The notes below the pieces were generated by a model that was not told the origin of the DNA, made no database searches, and saw nothing but the letters and a program-made list of their open reading frames with translations. The translations under genes and the position numbers were made by a program. This document shows positions 7,095 to 16,834 of a stretch of 27,780 nucleotides of DNA, one piece after another. The first letter of the stretch is position 1. Every line of letters starts with the position of its first letter. The stretch spans positions 1 through 27,780 of IMG/VR virus record IMGVR_UViG_3300044993_000085; one strand, 5' to 3'. Source of the stretch: a virus.

Positions 7095-8006
7095 ATGTCA
7101 AGGTATACATTCTCGGCTAATACAGTCGAAAACAAGCAATCGCTAAAAAATTATTTAGCAAATTTATCGCCCAGTGACACCCCTATTTTGTCAAAATTAG
7201 GAACATCTGAGGCAACAGCAACAGTCCATGAGTTTGTGAGATATGAACGCGCAAGACCAACGGACAACGGAGCTACAATAGAAGGAGGAACAGCAACATC
7301 CACACCAGCTACCCCACCTATTAGAGCAACTAATTATGTACAATCAATTACTGAAGATTTTACTGTTACATATGAGCAAAACGCAACCAGTAGAGTAGGA
7401 GGCGAGAAAGAATTTGGTTTCCGAAAGAAAGACGCTTTGCTAATATGGAAGATGAAGTTGGAAAGATCAATTTTATTAAACGCAGGAGCTGCAGGTTCAC
7501 CAACAATTCCTAGACAGATGTTGGGAATGATGAATGGAGCTGGGGTTGTAGATAATGTAGCAACTTTAGGAGGAACGCTAACAGAAATAAAATTGAATCA
7601 ATATCTGCAAAAAGTTTGGGAGAAAACAAATGAAACTAGTGATTTATTAGGTTATTTTGCACCCGAAGTAAAGAGTTCATTTATTCAAGTGTTCAGCAAT
7701 TCATTTGTAAGAAATCTAGACGCAACCAATATAAACAAAGTAAGTAATTACGTGACATATTATGAGTCAGAGTACGGAATATTACAAATGATGCCACATA
7801 GAGACATGATTGCATCAAACAACGTAGCAGGTACAGCACTAATCTTTAGTAAAGCAGCTTATAAAGTAGCTTATCTAAAGGAGCCAGAGATAATGGATAC
7901 AACAACCCATCAATCGAACAGCTGGACAGGTAAAGTTTTTGGTATGGCAACTCTTGAATATCTATTTCCAAAAGCAGCTATCAAGATTTATAATATTTCT
8001 GTATAA
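7095..8006 (+). CDS. Major capsid protein, DUF5309/SU10-like
   Basis: A 303-residue protein resembling the DUF5309 (SU10-type) HK97-fold capsid family. The signature area is residues ~70-100, where a Thr/Pro-rich loop leads into RATNYVQSITEDFTVTYEQ, the N-rich strand and E-loop-like region. Further on, WKMKLERSILLNAG resembles the spine helix, and the C terminus (YLFPKAAIKIYNISV) is a beta-rich P-domain. Size and position after the scaffold agree. A strong terminator follows at once, fitting high-level expression of a scaffold-capsid unit. The nearest distinguishable alternative would be another HK97-fold capsid family. Confidence 0.88.
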   Translation: MSRYTFSANTVENKQSLKNYLANLSPSDTPILSKLGTSEATATVHEFVRYERARPTDNGATIEGGTATSTPATPPIRATNYVQSITEDFTVTYEQNATSRVGGEKEFGFRKKDALLIWKMKLERSILLNAGAAGSPTIPRQMLGMMNGAGVVDNVATLGGTLTEIKLNQYLQKVWEKTNETSDLLGYFAPEVKSSFIQVFSNSFVRNLDATNINKVSNYVTYYESEYGILQMMPHRDMIASNNVAGTALIFSKAAYKVAYLKEPEIMDTTTHQSNSWTGKVFGMATLEYLFPKAAIKIYNISV

Positions 8007-8015
8007 GGAAATACT

Positions 8016-8042
8016 ACAGGGGGGGATTCCCCCTGTTTTTTT
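8016..8042 (+). terminator. Rho-independent terminator after the capsid gene
   Basis: ACAGGGGG (8016-8023) pairs with CCCCCTGT (8029-8036) around a five-base loop and is followed by a run of six T. It is the strongest hairpin in the window and lies 10 bases after the capsid stop codon. Confidence 0.92.
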
Positions 8043-8063
8043 ATAATTTTAAGATGTACAAAG

Positions 8064-8345
8064 ATGAAAAAAATAAAAGACACCGGACTAATAGCAAGTT
8101 TATATTCTCATGGATTTGAAGCCACAAAGAGAGTAGTGGAGAATAAAGTAGTTTTCTATTTATTTGAAGACTCTGAGCTATTAAGTGGCACCATAACGTT
8201 GTATAATGTTGGACAACTTCAGGTAAATGCAAGGACCAACAACGGATGGTATAAAGCCATTATAAAAGATATTAAACAATTATTAGCTGAAGATGAAAAA
8301 AATAACACCGCAAAACCAATTGCAAATAAAGAAACAGCTAAGTGA
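8064..8345 (+). CDS. DUF5659-like small protein
   Basis: A 93-residue protein whose first 70 residues resemble the DUF5659 pattern: a leading strand, LIASLYSHGFEATKR, a hydrophobic strand VVFYLFEDSE and a final helix WYKAIIKDIKQLL. Such small proteins are common in phage genomes next to capsid genes, and their role is not established. The C terminus is Lys/Asn-rich and overlaps the next gene by 53 bases in another frame. It is the first gene after the capsid terminator, so it needs readthrough or its own promoter. Confidence 0.7.
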   Translation: MKKIKDTGLIASLYSHGFEATKRVVENKVVFYLFEDSELLSGTITLYNVGQLQVNARTNNGWYKAIIKDIKQLLAEDEKNNTAKPIANKETAK

Positions 8346-8691
8346 TGACAAACTAATCACTGAAATACTAGAAGGCAAAACAAGTGATCCATTAAAATTT
8401 TGGGATCATATTTCTGCAATATTAGCACTAACAGAAAAGCATTATCCAGAAGAAGTACGCGCTGCAGAAATGGGAGCTTGGAATCACCGTCAGAAATCAA
8501 TCAATAAATTTGGAGAATCAACAAAGGGACTTGGTTCTCGTTTTTTATGTACAATTCCTGAGCGTATTGAGCTTATAATATCGCTAATATATGGGGATAA
8601 TTATGAGGAAACACCATATAAAAGTAAAAAAGAATTTTTAAGAGCTTTTGCACGGAAATTTTCTCAATTTTCAATACCAAATAAAATTTAA
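8293..8691 (+). CDS. Conserved-looking phage protein of unknown function
   Basis: A 132-residue soluble protein. The core includes HYPEEVRAAEMGAWNHRQ (about 49-66), GLGSRFLCTIPERIELI (78-95) and a basic C terminus FLRAFARKFSQFSIPNKI. The ERI and R-K-F-x-x-F patterns look conserved rather than random, but no function is recognised. The ATG at 8293 lies inside the preceding gene, giving a 53-base overlap. No in-frame ATG exists before the conserved part, so either this start or a non-ATG codon closer to 8345 is used. It lies nine bases upstream of the glycosyltransferase. Confidence 0.7.
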   Translation: MKKITPQNQLQIKKQLSDDKLITEILEGKTSDPLKFWDHISAILALTEKHYPEEVRAAEMGAWNHRQKSINKFGESTKGLGSRFLCTIPERIELIISLIYGDNYEETPYKSKKEFLRAFARKFSQFSIPNKI

Positions 8692-8700
8692 AATAAAAAA

Positions 8701-10977
8701 ATGAAAACATTAGGATTAAATATAATAACTAACCAGCAATTACCAGATGAAAAAATCAAAGATTATTTAAAGGTATTTGATGAAGTGTGTATATTGTACA
8801 ATTCATTTGAACAAAAAAAGTTTAAAAAGGTAAAAGGTGCAAAAACACAGATAGTAAGCAAAGAAAATTTTGCACATGGATGGATGATAATAGATGGAGA
8901 GGTTTACCCTAACTTTAGCAAGTTAAGACAACGAAATTTGGAGATGTCTACTACTGATTGGGTAATGTATTTGGATTCAGATGATGAGATGGATATTACA
9001 GATGTAGCATTAATAAAAAAATCAATCCAAGTTAAAGATATAACAGCTTTTGGCATTTTATATGCGTATGATTATGGCGTTTATAATGAAGTAAAATTTA
9101 CGCATCCTTCTCCTAGAGTATTTAAACGTCTTAGTTACAACTGGGGAGATAGATTTGTACATGAAAGGATAGAGTACATTGGGAAAGGTGAGGCTAAGGA
9201 ACTATTATTGGATAAGGTGATAATTAAGCACATGAGAAAAGAGCATAAACAGTCAAGTAGAAATTTACCATTATTACAAGCTTATTCTTCTTATAAAGAA
9301 CATAAAGATCCATTAACGCTTTACTACATTGGGAGAGAATATGCTCATAGTGATGCGCAACGTTCTGAATATTGGCTAAAGGAAGCTTTAAAACTTGCAA
9401 CTGAACCATTTATAATAAGATCAGCACATGATTTATTATCTACTATATATTTTGAAAATGGGGATTTATTAAAAGCAATTGAGCATGCTCAAGCAATTAC
9501 AGCTAAAGATCCTGAAGATATTATAGGGTTACTAATGGAAGCGAAGCTATACTTAGCAATAGGGTGGTACGAACAAAGCGAAGTAAAGTGTGAAAAATTG
9601 TATAATAGATTTATACAAAATCACGAATCAATACAGCACTTAAAATTAAATGTAGAAGGGGTAAACATTGAAACTATACGAGATCAAATTATATTTATTG
9701 CGGCAGGATTGGCAAAAGTAAAAAAGCTATACGATGAAGTTATTACTTTATTATCATCTATTAATAGAACTGGGGATTTGGATATAGTTATAACAGAAAT
9801 GCAATATTTAAAAGAATCAGAGGCTAAAGCAAAAATACAATCAGAAATAGCATACAAGCTAGAAGATCCTAAACAAGCGTTTGACACACAAACTAAATTC
9901 ACACAGATTTATATTGACACAATACAAAGACTAAAAAAACAGACAAAAAGGAAATCAAGTGTTGTTATAGTAGTCACTCAGAATTTTGAAGAGTGGGATG
10001 AAGACACAATAATTAATAAAGGGGGAGGTGGAAGTGAAACTGCAGTCGTGGAAATGGCAAAGAGAATGAGACAAGACTTTGACGAGGTTATTATTTATGC
10101 AAATCCAGATAAAGAAAAAGTCATTAATGGGGTGACATATAAGAAATTAAATGAAATAGATTTTTCTGATGAGTTTGATGTTTTTATAGGGTTTAGAGAT
10201 GTAGAAATATTTCATAACCGAAAAATAAAAGCAAATAAGAAATTGTTATGGTTACAAGATGTAGGACGTGTTGAAAGGTACACACCAGAGCTTTTAAGTG
10301 AAGTTGATAAAATAATAGTGCTATCAAAATATCATCGAAGTACATTAGCACATGTACCAGAAGAGAAATTTTTTTATACAACAAACGGAATTAATGTAGA
10401 GTTAATAGAAGAAGTTGAAAAGACTATTACAGAAGATAGAGAATTAAACAAGATGCTTTACTGTAGTTCTGCAGACCGAGGACTTGAGGGTTTATGTGAA
10501 ATGAAAAAAATATATAATTTTAATGCAGAATTTGAATGGTATTATGGATGGAATTCCTGGAATACAAAAATTCAAACAAAAATTGATTTTAGGCAAAAAA
10601 TAGAAGATTTATTAAAAGAAAGCGGTATAGTAGCAAAAGGTAGAGTATCCAAAAAAGAGTTATACAAAGCAATGTTTACAGCAGATTTTCTAACATATCC
10701 ACTAATAGGGAGGGCAGAAACAAGTTGTATAGTGGTAATGGAAGCTCAAGCATGTGGGCTAATACCTATAACCACAGGGATAACAGCACTAGAGGAGACA
10801 CAGCAATGGGGACTTAAGGTTGATATTGAAAATTATGGTGAAGCTTTGTATAATATTATTGAACAGAATACAGAGTCTAATAATAAAAAAATGATGCGAA
10901 AAGACATGATGGCATGGGCGAGAGAGAAGTTTAACTGGGATAATGTATATAAACAGTGGTTAAAAGAATTAAAATGA
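8701..10977 (+). CDS. Two-domain glycosyltransferase (GT2-like + TPR + GT4-like)
   Basis: A 758-residue fusion. Residues 1-~190 form a GT-A domain like family GT2, with the metal/nucleotide-sugar signature YLDSDDEM (90-97) and WGDRFVHERIEY further on. Residues ~200-410 are helical repeats resembling TPRs (LYYIGREYAHSD, then KAIEHAQAITAKDPED). Residues ~417-758 form a GT-B domain like family GT4, with a glycine loop KGGGGSETA (about 440-448), TTNGIN, and the E-x7-E pair E673/E681 in AETSCIVVMEAQACG. It should transfer two sugars, or build a disaccharide, using activated sugar donors. Placement among the structural genes suggests decoration of a virion protein. Modification of host surface glycans is an alternative. 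Both catalytic motifs look intact. Confidence 0.85.
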   Translation: MKTLGLNIITNQQLPDEKIKDYLKVFDEVCILYNSFEQKKFKKVKGAKTQIVSKENFAHGWMIIDGEVYPNFSKLRQRNLEMSTTDWVMYLDSDDEMDITDVALIKKSIQVKDITAFGILYAYDYGVYNEVKFTHPSPRVFKRLSYNWGDRFVHERIEYIGKGEAKELLLDKVIIKHMRKEHKQSSRNLPLLQAYSSYKEHKDPLTLYYIGREYAHSDAQRSEYWLKEALKLATEPFIIRSAHDLLSTIYFENGDLLKAIEHAQAITAKDPEDIIGLLMEAKLYLAIGWYEQSEVKCEKLYNRFIQNHESIQHLKLNVEGVNIETIRDQIIFIAAGLAKVKKLYDEVITLLSSINRTGDLDIVITEMQYLKESEAKAKIQSEIAYKLEDPKQAFDTQTKFTQIYIDTIQRLKKQTKRKSSVVIVVTQNFEEWDEDTIINKGGGGSETAVVEMAKRMRQDFDEVIIYANPDKEKVINGVTYKKLNEIDFSDEFDVFIGFRDVEIFHNRKIKANKKLLWLQDVGRVERYTPELLSEVDKIIVLSKYHRSTLAHVPEEKFFYTTNGINVELIEEVEKTITEDRELNKMLYCSSADRGLEGLCEMKKIYNFNAEFEWYYGWNSWNTKIQTKIDFRQKIEDLLKESGIVAKGRVSKKELYKAMFTADFLTYPLIGRAETSCIVVMEAQACGLIPITTGITALEETQQWGLKVDIENYGEALYNIIEQNTESNNKKMMRKDMMAWAREKFNWDNVYKQWLKELK

Positions 10978-11186
10978 TTTATATTTATAAAAAAGAAGAT
11001 AAACAATTAGGTATAGTTCGCAGGGAAATAGCGGAGGCTAGATTAGAATTGGAAAGGTGGGAAAAAAAAACAAATTCACCTTACAGAAATGTTCAGATTA
11101 AAAAATTAAAAGAATTTATTGAAGAAAAAGAAATAATAATGAAAGAATTGTTAGCTAAAATACGCTTAAGAAGTAGATTTAGATGA
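10974..11186 (+). CDS. Small charged coiled-coil protein
   Basis: A 70-residue basic protein. I place the start at the ATG of the ATGA that overlaps the glycosyltransferase stop (10974). An in-frame ATG at 10956 would add six residues. The product is a single amphipathic helix, Glu/Lys/Arg-rich, with a basic RLRSRFR tail. It also ends in an ATGA overlap with the adaptor gene, so it is translationally coupled on both sides. No function is recognised; a small head-completion or chaperone-like role is possible from position only. Confidence 0.7.
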   Translation: MIYIYKKEDKQLGIVRREIAEARLELERWEKKTNSPYRNVQIKKLKEFIEEKEIIMKELLAKIRLRSRFR

Positions 11187-11866
11187 TTACACTTGATCAA
11201 ATACAAAAAGAAATATCTGCTAGATATGACATTTCGAATACAGCAATAGCAAGTACCAGTAATGAATATGCTAGAAGAACCACACTAATTAATATTGCTT
11301 TGCGCAAGTGGGCAGATGAAGAGCTTTGGAAAGAGCTTTTAAAATCGGCTACTTTAACAGTTTCTAATTCATCAGTTACATTGCCTACAGACATAGACAA
11401 GCTAAATGTATTTTTAGATAAACACGGGTATATACAAATTGGAAGTTATAGTTATAGATTAGTAACATTAGAAGAAAAAACACAAGAGGCTAATGAAGAA
11501 ACAAGAGTTATATGCTGGATAGATTCTGGGGTTTTACATTTTGCGCCTAATTTAACAGCAAGTACAATAACTTTAAGATACAAAACAAAAAATAAAGCTA
11601 CTGATTCGTCTCTTGTTGATAAAGAGGAATTAGAATTTCCAAGTGATTTTGCAAAAATTCCAGAAGGTGATTATTTAGTAAACTGGGTATTATCCGATTT
11701 ATATTTAACTAATGATGAAGTTTCAAAAGCTCAGTTCTATCGAGACCAAGCACAGATGGACTTAAGAGACTTGGTATCAAAACACTACATGCAAACTTCA
11801 AACATGCAAATATTGTTTAATGAAAACGTAAGTAATGGATACGAAATAATAGGAGAATATGATTAA
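11183..11866 (+). CDS. Head-tail adaptor protein (gp4/gp11-type)
   Basis: A 227-residue protein with the layout of podovirus adaptor / tail tubular A proteins that bind under the portal. An N-terminal helical segment (1-55, NIALRKWADEELWKELL) is followed by beta strands with short repeated turns (TLTVSNSSVTLPTDIDKL, TITLRYKTKN) and C-terminal helices ending KAQFYRDQAQMDLRDLV. The pattern of strands, then LEFPSDF, then a helix is typical of the family. It starts at an ATGA overlap with the upstream gene and overlaps the nozzle-like gene by 8 bases. The exact subfamily is uncertain. Confidence 0.7.
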   Translation: MITLDQIQKEISARYDISNTAIASTSNEYARRTTLINIALRKWADEELWKELLKSATLTVSNSSVTLPTDIDKLNVFLDKHGYIQIGSYSYRLVTLEEKTQEANEETRVICWIDSGVLHFAPNLTASTITLRYKTKNKATDSSLVDKEELEFPSDFAKIPEGDYLVNWVLSDLYLTNDEVSKAQFYRDQAQMDLRDLVSKHYMQTSNMQILFNENVSNGYEIIGEYD

Positions 11867-13790
11867 TAAAAACACAGACCGTAGATTTATAAAAAAAATT
11901 TCTAATTTTCGGAAAGGATTAAACAATTTTCTTGAAAAAAACAAAATAGATGATGATGAGTTATCAGTAGCGGAAAATATTAGATATATAGACAATGGAG
12001 CTCCTCAATCCAGAGGAGGGACAAAACGATTTGGAAATATACAATCAAATGTTATAACATTATTAGCAAATTTTATATCTACTAGTGCAACAGAAATAAA
12101 TATAATAACAGGAGGTAATTTTAAAAAATATAATATTGGTACTGAAAATTTTGATACAATTCAAGGGCTGACCTTTGAAGCTAATGCAGTAGGTACATCA
12201 ACAATGTTAGGCGAAAAGCTTTATATATCAAATGGTATTGATCCATTGACAATTTATAATGGGACAACATTAACAAGATTTACAAGCATATCAGCACCCA
12301 CAGGATTAAGTGCTACATTAGGCACGTCATTATCGGCCGGTAGTTACAGCTACAGTTATAGAGTAACTGCAACAAATGATGTAGGAGAAACAGAATCATC
12401 TACAGCAGTAACAGTGACAACAAATAAAAGAAGAGAAGAGTGGAACTTTGATCCAAACTCACCTAATGCAAACTTTTCAATATTACTTAGCTGGACAGCA
12501 GTTACAGGTGCTAAAGCATATAATATATATGGTGTTAAACAAGGGAGCGAAACGTATCTTGATACAGTTACTACAGGAACAAGTTATAGAGATTATGGAC
12601 TTAAAGAATCTTCTTTATTATTTTCAGCTCCTACAGGAAATACAACAATAGCACCTAAAGGAAATGTTATAGCTACCTATAACTCATCAATATTTATTGC
12701 AGGAGATGAGGAAGCGCCATCAAGATTATATTATTCAGCAGGATTAGACCAACCGGAGAATTTCACAATTGGAGCGGGAGGGGGTTATGTAGACATACAA
12801 GCAGGATCTGATGATGGGAAAATAACGGCTTTATATCCTTTTCAAAATCAATTAATAGTATTTAAAAATAGAAGTATTTGGAGTTTTAGATTTGGCACCG
12901 AAGCTCCTCAAGTGCAGAACATTTCAAACTTAGTGGGGTGTATAAACCCGCGATGTGTGACGCAAGTTGAAAATGATTTATTTTTTGTATTTGAGAAAAA
13001 TGATGGTATTGCAGTATATAGTTTAGGTTATGAGCCAAACTTTCAAAACGTATTAAGAACTGCGGAAGTATCTGTTCGAGTAAAAAATAGTATTAATAAT
13101 GTAAGAACATCAAATTTAAAAAATGTATGCGTTTGTTATGCGGATGGAAAGCTTTATGTTAATTATGCAGAAGGAAATTCAGCAAAAAACAATAGGGTGC
13201 TAGTTTATGATAGGGAAAGGGCTAGTTATTCTGTAGACACGGGTATATCAGCAAGACAAATGATATTAGCACGAGATAATAACCAAAATCCTAGATTGCT
13301 TTGGATAGATGATGCAGATAATACAGTAACAGAATACAATAGTAATTTTTTAGATGACAAGGGGGCATTAATTAAGTGGAAATATAGAACAAAAGATTTT
13401 GATCTTGATTTACCTATGGATACAAAAAAACTACATTGGGTTTTTTTAAGTTTTTTGCAAGGAGAAAAAAAGGTAAGAATAAATATATATACTGATGAAA
13501 AAGTATATACTACAACGTTACAAATTACACCGCAATTAATTTCAACTATATTAGGGATAGGAAGGTTGGGGGTTGCTAGAATAGGGGTTGTAGGGGTTAC
13601 TGAAGTTTTGTATAATAATATTGTACGAATACCAATAGAAAGACTTGGAGTTAATGCTCTTTGTAAACGATTTAGTATAGAAGTTTTAGGGGAATCAGTT
13701 GGATCTAGAGGTGCACTACAAAATGCAGAAATGATTTATAAAATTAAAAATTCAAAAATGAATACAATAACAGAAATTATTCAAATATAG
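11859..13790 (+). CDS. Tail nozzle / stabilisation-like structural protein
   Basis: A 643-residue beta-rich protein following the adaptor, where P22 gp10-like or tail tubular B-type nozzle proteins sit. The N terminus NFRKGLNNFL...VAENIRYIDNGAPQ, then RGGTKRFG, is typical of this class. A fibronectin III-like domain occupies about residues 144-245 (SAPTGLSATL, SYRVTATNDVGETES, LSWTAVTGAKAYNIY). After it come repeated beta-propeller-like blades (RLYYSAGLDQPENF, QNQLIVFKNRSIWSF, DGKLYVNYAEG). It probably forms the tail tube below the adaptor. The FN3-like insertion suggests surface exposure and carbohydrate contact. A short Gly/Ile/Val-rich segment (about 560-585) is unusual. Confidence 0.75.
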   Translation: MINKNTDRRFIKKISNFRKGLNNFLEKNKIDDDELSVAENIRYIDNGAPQSRGGTKRFGNIQSNVITLLANFISTSATEINIITGGNFKKYNIGTENFDTIQGLTFEANAVGTSTMLGEKLYISNGIDPLTIYNGTTLTRFTSISAPTGLSATLGTSLSAGSYSYSYRVTATNDVGETESSTAVTVTTNKRREEWNFDPNSPNANFSILLSWTAVTGAKAYNIYGVKQGSETYLDTVTTGTSYRDYGLKESSLLFSAPTGNTTIAPKGNVIATYNSSIFIAGDEEAPSRLYYSAGLDQPENFTIGAGGGYVDIQAGSDDGKITALYPFQNQLIVFKNRSIWSFRFGTEAPQVQNISNLVGCINPRCVTQVENDLFFVFEKNDGIAVYSLGYEPNFQNVLRTAEVSVRVKNSINNVRTSNLKNVCVCYADGKLYVNYAEGNSAKNNRVLVYDRERASYSVDTGISARQMILARDNNQNPRLLWIDDADNTVTEYNSNFLDDKGALIKWKYRTKDFDLDLPMDTKKLHWVFLSFLQGEKKVRINIYTDEKVYTTTLQITPQLISTILGIGRLGVARIGVVGVTEVLYNNIVRIPIERLGVNALCKRFSIEVLGESVGSRGALQNAEMIYKIKNSKMNTITEIIQI

Positions 13791-13791
13791 T

Positions 13792-14772
13792 ATGGATCAA
13801 ACAAAAACACAATCATTAAGAACACTAGCTTATAGACAAATTCCAGACTTCCTCAAAAAAATAGTAGGAAGCACATATGAGTCAAAAAATCCTTTTTCAA
13901 TAGATATAAACCAAATAGAAGCAGAAGCTCGACCATATGCACAGGGACTAAATGCGACATTACAAGACTTACAGAGAAGAGAAGAGAATGCTAGACAGGA
14001 AGCTTTAAGAGCGCAAGAATTATTACAAAGAAATATTGAACAAGGATTTTTGGGTGCAGAGCAAGCTAGAGACTCAAGGAGAGAAGCGCTGAGACAATTA
14101 AACCAAGAGACTCAATTACAAAACAGATTAAGATTAAGAGCAATGGGCGGAATGCCAGGCTCCGCACTACAGGAAATACAAAATAGAGCAGATAGAGACC
14201 TAAACCGTAACTTTGCTAATGTAGACGCCGATTATAATTCAAGATTAAATGAACTTGAAAACAAAGCATTTGAACAATTGGGCTCGCTTGAAGGTGAATT
14301 AAGAAATAGATTATCAGGAATTGATGAACAAAGAACAATGAGTTTAAGGGAGCTTGAGCAAATAAGAGAACAGGCACGCGAACGAGCCAGAGCAAGAGCA
14401 TTACAAGCATCCATGATGGGCAACTGGTCAAACATGATGGGCAATAATGCAGGCTATATGCAAGAAAGTACTGGAAATGTATTGGGAGTTAATACAATGG
14501 AGCCGGCTGGATTAGTAGACGCTAATTTAGCAGAACAAAATGAACAAGCGCTAAGGCAAGTAAAATCCACGGCACTTGCAAGGCTTAATGATCCTAATGA
14601 CATATCACAAACAAATCCAAGAATTCGAGCAGAATTACAAAGAATTGCACAGATGCAACTACAACCATCATATGAAAGTCCTTTAGAATTATTGAGAAGG
14701 CGATTACAGCAAGTTTTTGATCCAAGCTCAAATGATAATTCAAAATATAAAGATTGGAAAATAGTTTATTAA
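13792..14772 (+). CDS. Coiled-coil internal virion / ejection protein candidate
   Basis: A 326-residue Gln/Arg/Glu-rich protein. Residues ~40-205 are an almost unbroken helical coiled coil interrupted by a Gly-rich turn RAMGGMPGSALQEI. Then come Met/Gly/Asn-rich loops (ASMMGNWSNMMGNNAGYM) and a final charged region with LELLRRRLQQVFD. The MPGS turn between long helices is typical of phage proteins that follow the nozzle gene and are thought to be ejected with the DNA. No enzymatic motif is seen. It starts one base after the preceding stop, implying coupled translation, and precedes a second ejection-type protein. Confidence 0.6.
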   Translation: MDQTKTQSLRTLAYRQIPDFLKKIVGSTYESKNPFSIDINQIEAEARPYAQGLNATLQDLQRREENARQEALRAQELLQRNIEQGFLGAEQARDSRREALRQLNQETQLQNRLRLRAMGGMPGSALQEIQNRADRDLNRNFANVDADYNSRLNELENKAFEQLGSLEGELRNRLSGIDEQRTMSLRELEQIREQARERARARALQASMMGNWSNMMGNNAGYMQESTGNVLGVNTMEPAGLVDANLAEQNEQALRQVKSTALARLNDPNDISQTNPRIRAELQRIAQMQLQPSYESPLELLRRRLQQVFDPSSNDNSKYKDWKIVY

Positions 14773-14791
14773 ATTTTTATAAAAAATAGAG

Positions 14792-16831
14792 ATGAGTCAA
14801 AATACGCAACTAAGCTTTAATTTCAACACTGGAAAAAGAATACTTAGAGGAAAGGAGCTTGAAGATTATATTAAGGCAAATCCTACTAAAGATGTTGCTT
14901 TACTTGACCCTGTTAAACTAGCTCAAGGTCAACAATACATTTTGGGTTATAAAGAAGGGGATCAAGGAATACTAGGTAATTTAGCGAGAGAAATAATCAG
15001 ACCTTTTTACAATGTAGCAAGAGATATAAAGGGTGATGAAATGCTAACAGATGCCGAAAAGGATAATAGAACACGATTTAGACTTCAGAATATAGCAGGT
15101 ATTGGAGCTAATTTTATACCCATAGGAAAGGTTGCAAGTATAGGAAATATAGCAAGGGCTGGGGCTATAGCAGGTGGTTTGCAATCCTTGTCTACAGCAG
15201 ATCTTAATAAACCAATAAATATAAACGAAATAGCAACTGGGGCATTAACAGGCGGGGCATTAGCAGGTAGTTTAGGTTTAATTGCAAAAAAAATTAACCA
15301 AGTAAAGGGGGCAACGTCTGCTACAAAACAACAGGTTAATCCAGCAAAACGAACTTTAGAAGAAATAGCAGACGATGCGGGAGACGCAATGCTAGCTGGA
15401 AAATTTAAAATAGAAAAAACGCCGCAAGGAATGCCTATAGTACCGGGAAATAAAATTGAAAAGTTTGGTAAAAATCTTCAATTAAATGACATGTTAAAAG
15501 CTAGTCCTAAAAGAGGGAATGTAGACTTTTTCAGAGATTTTGAATTTAGAAAAGCTAATATAGCGAATACATTAGATCAACTTCAGTTGCCATATACACC
15601 AGAGGGAATGCAGATTGCAGTTGATGCACTACGCAAAGGATCAAAGCAAATAGTACAAAATGCAGATATTAAAACACCAACAATTAAAGAGATTACACAA
15701 GAGGCTTTAAAGAAGGCTGTTAATTATTCTCCAAGTGCTAACACAGAACAACTCCGGGGGCTTATTAATAATCAATTAGGAAATGCCTTTAAAGCAGGGA
15801 AAGACTTAGCAAAGGGTCAATCATTAAAAAACTTAACACCTGCAGAACTTTTTGATGTAATGACAGATAATGCAATAAGAAGAATCAAGTTAGAAACTCA
15901 ACTTAGGGCAGGTATACAAGTTCCACGAGAGGAAATGGTAGCAGCTGCAGGTATTGAGCAAACTATAAGAGATTTGTTAAATTCAAAAATCCCTGGGTTT
16001 GCAGACCGTTCAGGAGCTTTATATAGTTTTATAGAGTCAAGTCCTGATTTAGCAAACTATATGAATAGAACCGGTATGGTGTCACAACAAGGGATTGTAA
16101 ATCCGCTAAATCTAGCTAACAAAACAATTACTCAATCAATAGGTTCGGGTATAAGAAGACTAGGGGGGGTCAATCCAACCCAAGCTATAAGCAATTTAAA
16201 AACAAATATAACCGCACCTATACCTAATTTAGATTTAAAAACAGCTTTTACACTTGGACAATCTGGAAGGATACCAAATACAGGGCAAACGGTACAACCA
16301 GTAAATGAACCCACGGCAGAACCTGGATTCTATATTAATCAGCCAGATAATGGATTTGAAACAAATAATAGACAGCAAAAGTTAACGAAACAAGAAGCAT
16401 TTGCAACGGCAATGCAAATAACTAACGGGAATGTATCTCAAGCAATTCAGCTGGCTAATTTTTTAATGTCAGGAGAAAAAGATAGTGCTCAAATAAGCAA
16501 AGAAAAGAAAAATGTTGAGATAGCAGAAGCTAATCTTAACATGTTAATGAGAGACTTAGAAAATAATCAATCAAGATTCAATCCACTTATTAATTCTGTA
16601 TCTGGACTTGCTAACATAATAGATCCAGAAAGAGCAAGGCTTGAAACTAAGTATAAATCAGTTGTTCAACAAATAGCCAAAGACTTAGAGGGCGGAAGGA
16701 TGACAGATCAAGACCGAAGATTTTATGAGCAATTTATGCCAACTTTGGGAGATACCGCAGATGTTGTCAGACAAAAATTGAAAGGTCTTCAAGAAATGAT
16801 AAATGTAAAAAAACAAACGTTACTTAACTAA
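14792..16831 (+). CDS. Large internal virion / ejection protein candidate
   Basis: A 679-residue protein with an N-terminal soluble region. At about residues 105-170 it carries Gly/Ala/Ile-rich segments that look membrane-active (IAGIGANFIPIGKVASIG, GALTGGALAGSLGLIAKKI). The rest is helical and Gln/Asn-rich, with a Pro-rich linker near 500-520. This composition fits a protein injected into the host envelope to form a DNA conduit. No lytic transglycosylase or protease signature is visible in it. It lies between the coiled-coil protein and the fibre gene in the same operon. Function is inferred from context and composition. Confidence 0.6.
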   Translation: MSQNTQLSFNFNTGKRILRGKELEDYIKANPTKDVALLDPVKLAQGQQYILGYKEGDQGILGNLAREIIRPFYNVARDIKGDEMLTDAEKDNRTRFRLQNIAGIGANFIPIGKVASIGNIARAGAIAGGLQSLSTADLNKPININEIATGALTGGALAGSLGLIAKKINQVKGATSATKQQVNPAKRTLEEIADDAGDAMLAGKFKIEKTPQGMPIVPGNKIEKFGKNLQLNDMLKASPKRGNVDFFRDFEFRKANIANTLDQLQLPYTPEGMQIAVDALRKGSKQIVQNADIKTPTIKEITQEALKKAVNYSPSANTEQLRGLINNQLGNAFKAGKDLAKGQSLKNLTPAELFDVMTDNAIRRIKLETQLRAGIQVPREEMVAAAGIEQTIRDLLNSKIPGFADRSGALYSFIESSPDLANYMNRTGMVSQQGIVNPLNLANKTITQSIGSGIRRLGGVNPTQAISNLKTNITAPIPNLDLKTAFTLGQSGRIPNTGQTVQPVNEPTAEPGFYINQPDNGFETNNRQQKLTKQEAFATAMQITNGNVSQAIQLANFLMSGEKDSAQISKEKKNVEIAEANLNMLMRDLENNQSRFNPLINSVSGLANIIDPERARLETKYKSVVQQIAKDLEGGRMTDQDRRFYEQFMPTLGDTADVVRQKLKGLQEMINVKKQTLLN

Positions 16832-16834
16832 AAT

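Noticed and set aside
14216-14444. Two minus-strand open frames inside the coiled-coil virion protein gene
   Set aside because: Mirror frames of a Gln/Arg-rich helical gene; no start signal and no family.
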